DNA of 37,524 nucleotides. Source: Clostridiaceae bacterium. GTDB lineage: Bacteria > Bacillota_A > Clostridia > Clostridiales > Clostridiaceae. Below are positions 34,629 to 37,524 of this stretch, one piece after another. A model generated the notes under the pieces. That model searched no databases. It saw only the letters and a list, made by a program, of their open reading frames with translations, and had not been told where the DNA came from. The stretch is from NCBI GenBank assembly GCA_029256485.1, contig JAQSXU010000027.1:1-37524 (forward strand), given 5' to 3'. The position numbers were made by a program, and so were the translations under genes. Position 1 is the stretch's first letter. Each line of letters begins with the position of its first letter.

Positions 34629-37178
34629 TTACATTCGACGAAAGCTGGGTGCTACCTGGTAGCATTCGACAAGTTTCACTATTTCGTACCAAAATACTGA
34701 AGCAGCAGCAACCAATATTGCGGTTATAAACTGAGTAAAAGACAGTGGAGCAAGATTTAGAATTACCCTAAGAGGTGTATACATCATTAATAATAGCCCT
34801 GCAAATGTGCCAATACTTGCGGCCCACATTACATTGTCTTTATACAGCCGGCGTATAGATTTAATTGCGTATTCATAGTTTGAGCTGTTTACCTGAACTA
34901 AAAATAAATTAGCTATAATAATTATGGAAAGTCCCATGGTTCTTGCCAAAGCTGCATTTCCAGGGTCCTGCTGCAGGAATGTAAAGTAAGTTCCAAAAGA
35001 TGCTGTAAATACTATGAATCCCTGCACAAGGCTTTTCGCAAGAATTGATGTAGTAAGAATTTTTTCGTCAGTATTTCTTGGATTACGTTCCATAATGTTA
35101 TTTTCAGCAGGCTGGCGTTCAAGTACAATGGAGCATGTAGGATCAATAACAAGCTCCAGCAATACCACATGTACCGGCAGTAAAAGCAGGCTGGCTGGAT
35201 TTATTTTTAAAAAAGGAGCAAGCAGTGAGGCAAACGCAATTGGTATATGAATTACAAATACATAACCCACTGCTTTTCTGATGTTGTCATATATTCTTCT
35301 TCCATCCTTAATGGTATCTACAATGGTAGAAAAGTTATCATCCATCAGAATCAAATCTGCAGCTTCCCTGGACACTTCAGAGCCACGTTTACCCATAGCT
35401 ATTCCGATGTCCGCGTATTTTAGCGCAGGAGCATCATTTACACCGTCACCAGTCATAGCAACAACTTCACCATTTTCCTTAAAGGCTTTTACAATACGCA
35501 TTTTATGCTCAGGCACCACACGTGAGAAAATACTTATATACTTAACCTTTTCACGCAGTTCTTCATCGCTCATGTTGTTAAGCTCATCGCCTGTAATAAT
35601 TTTATCACTGTCTGGCATTCCAATTTGTTTTGCAATAGAACTGGCAGTGATTCCATTATCACCTGTAATCATTACAACTCTTACTCCAGCTTTGGTGCAG
35701 TTGATAATATCCTGTTTTACAGACTGCCTTGGAGGGTCAGCAAGGCCAATAAGCCCGCAAAGTGTTAAGCTGCAGTCGGTGATTTTTTCAGGGATTTGAC
35801 ATTCACTATTCAACTTCATAATTCCAACAGCAATAACTCTTAATCCTTGTAAAGACATTCCCTTTATTTTATCTTCTGCCTTCTTTTGTTCATCCTGTGT
35901 CAATGCGGAAATTGATAGAATTCGCTCTGGAGAACCCTTAGCTGCAATAATAATTTCACCATCATGTCTCCAAACATGTCCCATGGCTTTAATTTCATTT
36001 GTAAAAGAGTATTCTGTAATTAAATCTCCGCCAAATATATGATCTTTAGCTATTCCAAGCTTTTCGCAGTGAGAAAGCATTGCCTTTTCCATTGGGTCGT
36101 AAGCATCAGTTTCACAAGCTAACCCCATAATTTCGCAAAGAGAATTTGTATCATCGTCCACAGCCCAGGTACTCTGTACAGTCATTTGATTCATGGTTAT
36201 GGTACCAGTTTTATCAACACATAGTACTGATACGGCACCTAGAGTCTCCACAGCAGGAAGCTTTCTTATTAGGGAATGTTTTTTAGCAAGCCTCCATGCA
36301 CCCATTGAAAGAAATACTGTAAGAATAACTGGAAATTCCTCTGGTATCATGGCCATGGCAAGTGTGATACCAGAAAGAACACTTTCAATAATTCTGTCCT
36401 TAAAGGCATGGTCCGGAATGTTAAAATAGGTAATGATACACACCAATATAAATAATACTCCTGCAATACCAGCACAGGTCTTAACAAGTTTACCTGTCTG
36501 TCTTTGCAAAGGAGTTGGTTTTTCAGGGGCAGACTCTACATTTGCAGCAATTTTTCCATACTCAGTTGCTGATCCAATTCTTTTAACTTTAATCACTGCA
36601 CTTCCCTGTATAACCAGTGTTCCTGCATAACAATAATCCTTATGCCAGTAATCAGTGGAGTTTTTGTCTGAATCATCAATAGTCTGTTTCCAAACCCCTT
36701 CAGATTCACCAGTTAAAGTGGATTCATCTACACAGAGGTCGCTGGATTTAATTATCTCACCATCAGAAGGGATTTTTACACCTTCTGTAATAATCATTAA
36801 ATCCCCAGGCACTAAATCAGTACTTGCAATTAATTGTTCTCTTCCTTCCCTAATCACTGTAATATGCGGTGCTGATAAGTCTTTAAGGGCATTTAGTGTT
36901 TTATCGGTTTTCCATTCCTGCACCACATCTATACTAATTATGCCAACCACAAAAACAAGCATAATTACACCATCACGTGGTTCACCTAGAATAAAGTAGA
37001 TAACAGCCGCTGCAATTAAAAGAAGAAACATTGGCTCCTTAATAATATGAATCACCTTTTTGAAGAAACTTTGCTTTTTTTCTGATGTAATTTGATTTTT
37101 TCCAAATTTCTGTTGTAATTTTTGGGCTTGGTCATTTGTTAGGCCTTGTAATAATGATAAGCTTTCTTGTTCTGTCAT
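34629..37178 (-). CDS. P-type cation-transporting ATPase, probable Ni2+/Co2+ (or Fe2+) exporter
   Basis: 849 residues with the P2-type layout: cation-ATPase N-terminal domain (1-60), two helices, the actuator loop with TGES (about 155), helix 4 with AMIPEEFPVILT (about 280), phosphorylation motif DKTGTIT (D about 322), nucleotide domain with KGSPE (about 410), the hinge TGDGVNDAPALKYADIGIAMG (about 585), and six C-terminal helices including VIHIPIAFAS and VIDPTCSIVLE. The PEEFP/IHIPIA/DPTCS set replaces the calcium-pump PEGLP motif, and P1B features (CPC, N-terminal CxxC) are absent. Sequence alone suggests only a divalent cation; the NiCo riboswitch upstream points to nickel, cobalt or iron efflux. 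ATG 37178 follows AGGAGG at ideal spacing. It is monocistronic. Confidence 0.9.
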   Translation of the reverse strand: MTEQESLSLLQGLTNDQAQKLQQKFGKNQITSEKKQSFFKKVIHIIKEPMFLLLIAAAVIYFILGEPRDGVIMLVFVVGIISIDVVQEWKTDKTLNALKDLSAPHITVIREGREQLIASTDLVPGDLMIITEGVKIPSDGEIIKSSDLCVDESTLTGESEGVWKQTIDDSDKNSTDYWHKDYCYAGTLVIQGSAVIKVKRIGSATEYGKIAANVESAPEKPTPLQRQTGKLVKTCAGIAGVLFILVCIITYFNIPDHAFKDRIIESVLSGITLAMAMIPEEFPVILTVFLSMGAWRLAKKHSLIRKLPAVETLGAVSVLCVDKTGTITMNQMTVQSTWAVDDDTNSLCEIMGLACETDAYDPMEKAMLSHCEKLGIAKDHIFGGDLITEYSFTNEIKAMGHVWRHDGEIIIAAKGSPERILSISALTQDEQKKAEDKIKGMSLQGLRVIAVGIMKLNSECQIPEKITDCSLTLCGLIGLADPPRQSVKQDIINCTKAGVRVVMITGDNGITASSIAKQIGMPDSDKIITGDELNNMSDEELREKVKYISIFSRVVPEHKMRIVKAFKENGEVVAMTGDGVNDAPALKYADIGIAMGKRGSEVSREAADLILMDDNFSTIVDTIKDGRRIYDNIRKAVGYVFVIHIPIAFASLLAPFLKINPASLLLLPVHVVLLELVIDPTCSIVLERQPAENNIMERNPRNTDEKILTTSILAKSLVQGFIVFTASFGTYFTFLQQDPGNAALARTMGLSIIIIANLFLVQVNSSNYEYAIKSIRRLYKDNVMWAASIGTFAGLLLMMYTPLRVILNLAPLSFTQFITAILVAAASVFWYEIVKLVECYQVAPSFRRM

Positions 37179-37264
37179 AATAGTTACCTCCTAATTTGCT
37201 TATTAAAGCATTAATAAGATAGCTCTATGGCATTGCAGATTTCTAAGTATATGCTCCTATAATT

Positions 37265-37310
37265 GTATAAAAAAACACCTATGGAACATAATACTGTCCC
37301 ACAGATGTGA
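37265..37310 (-). terminator. Riboswitch-controlled intrinsic terminator
   Basis: On the minus strand CACATCTGTGGGACA folds back on TGTTCCATAGGTG, with two mismatches and a small bulge, followed by TTTTTTTAT. The GGGACA arm is also part of the NiCo aptamer, so aptamer and terminator exclude each other. It is 85 bases upstream of the ATPase start. Confidence 0.8.
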
Positions 37311-37377
37311 AATGTTTCAATCTGTTGCTGTTGCCAGCCCAGCCCCACGAACCTTATTGGTTCATCGCCTGCTCAGT
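37293..37377 (-). ncRNA. NiCo (czcD) riboswitch aptamer
   Basis: The minus strand reads ACTGAGCAGGC, a hairpin GATGAACC/GGTTCGTG, then GGGCTGGGCTGGCAACAGC, AACAGAT, a hairpin closed by ATCTGT, and GGGACAGT. These blocks, in this order, match the NiCo aptamer whose crystal structure was solved (CUGAGCAGGC, CCGGGCUGC, GCAACAGAU, CAUCUGUGGGACAGU), as I recall it. The class binds Ni2+ or Co2+ (Fe2+ has also been proposed) in a four-helix junction. Ligand binding stabilises P1 and P4 and should block the terminator directly downstream, turning the ATPase gene on when metal is high. Confidence 0.92.
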
Positions 37378-37417
37378 TTGTACTGTAGATTAATATGCAG
37401 CGCAAAGAGACACTTAC

Positions 37418-37446
37418 ATTATAATATATGTAAAATTATGAATCAA
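37418..37446 (-). promoter_or_regulatory. Sigma-A promoter of the riboswitch-ATPase transcript
   Basis: TTGATT (37446-37441), 17-base spacer, TATAAT (37423-37418). Transcription should begin near 37411, giving a leader of about 233 bases that contains the whole aptamer and terminator. Confidence 0.8.
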
Positions 37447-37489
37447 GTGAGTAAATACTTTGTGCCAAAAACTTTACATTGTGCCGAAT

Positions 37490-37524
37490 AAAATATCGAA
37501 TCCTCACCGATTTTTGTGAAGGAA
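37490..37524. repeat. Possible third copy (C) of the structured repeat, cut by window edge
   Basis: AAATATCGAATCCTCACC matches AAATAGCGAATCCTCATC in copy A at all but two positions, with looser similarity to AACTT-AC-TT before it. The segment lies just before the edge, so it would be downstream of whatever minus-strand gene follows. Confidence 0.4.

Larger units (their letters stand above)
37179..37524. other. Leader and upstream region of the ATPase gene
   Basis: This 346-base gene-free stretch holds the ribosome binding site, riboswitch terminator, NiCo aptamer and promoter listed separately. Upstream of the promoter are two direct repeats beginning GGCACAA (on the minus strand, within about 37455-37485), and at 37495-37524 a fragment resembling the repeat family (TGAGGATTCG on the minus strand) that continues past the window edge. 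Confidence 0.7.

Noticed and set aside
37179..37411. Manganese (yybP-ykoY) riboswitch
   Set aside because: Considered because such RNAs control P-type ATPases, but its conserved loops are not visible, whereas every NiCo block is present in order.
37448..37466. Sigma-54 promoter at TTGGCAC upstream of the ATPase
   Set aside because: The -24 half matches, but no GC is present 10 bases downstream, and a consensus sigma-A promoter lies next to it.
1..37524. CRISPR array, prophage, insertion sequence or tRNA genes
   Set aside because: No regularly spaced direct repeats, transposase or integrase motifs, or cloverleaf sequences were found. The only dispersed repeat is the structured element near 32446, 34513 and 37490.

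Overview
The window is AT-rich and reads as a chromosomal segment of a low-GC Gram-positive anaerobe, most likely a Clostridium in the broad sense. The signs are strong AGGAGG-type ribosome binding sites, several PTS operons, a LevR-type sigma-54 activator, a 2-hydroxyacyl-CoA dehydratase pair and a NiCo riboswitch of the clostridial type. Every gene I accept lies on the minus strand, so transcription runs from high to low coordinates. I cannot name the species.

Layout, left to right. (1) 1-2158: two 2-hydroxyacyl-CoA dehydratase-family subunits overlapping by ATGA; the first runs off the left edge. (2) 2161-2549: a GNAT acetyltransferase broken by an internal deletion, with its own promoter set into the terminator of the next gene. 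(3) 2669-6553: two 591-residue chemotaxis receptors that are tandem duplicates, each with a matching promoter and terminator. (4) 6772-9081: a membrane sensor joining a solute-binding domain, PAS, GGDEF and HD-GYP. (5) 9283-20577: a pentitol PTS operon. In transcription order it holds a LevR-type sigma-54 activator, a terminator, a -24/-12 promoter, EIIA, EIIB, EIIC (galactitol family), two zinc-type polyol-phosphate dehydrogenases, split transketolase, transaldolase, ribulose-phosphate epimerase and ribose-5-phosphate isomerase B. The pentitol is phosphorylated on entry, oxidised to xylulose-5-P or ribulose-5-P and fed into the pentose phosphate pathway. (6) 20858-32274: a mannoside locus. 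An MtlR/LicR-type regulator, fructose-family EIIA, EIIC and EIIB are followed by a membrane-anchored protein related to zinc peptidases and a very large secreted GH38 alpha-mannosidase. (7) 32534-34405: a polysaccharide-deacetylase-like (DUF2334) protein fused to FG-GAP repeats. (8) 34629-37411: a P-type cation ATPase preceded by a NiCo riboswitch, an intrinsic terminator and a strong promoter.

The observations I rate highest are: the NiCo riboswitch controlling a P2-like (not P1B) ATPase; a structured repeat family lying just downstream of the DUF2334 and ATPase genes, with a third fragment at the right edge; the catalytically degenerate HRxxH metallopeptidase relative paired with the GH38 enzyme; a sigma-54/LevR version of a pentitol operon that in Listeria is run by an MtlR-type activator; and the footprint of a chemoreceptor-GNAT segmental duplication. 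No CRISPR array, insertion sequence, prophage, tRNA or rRNA was recognised.
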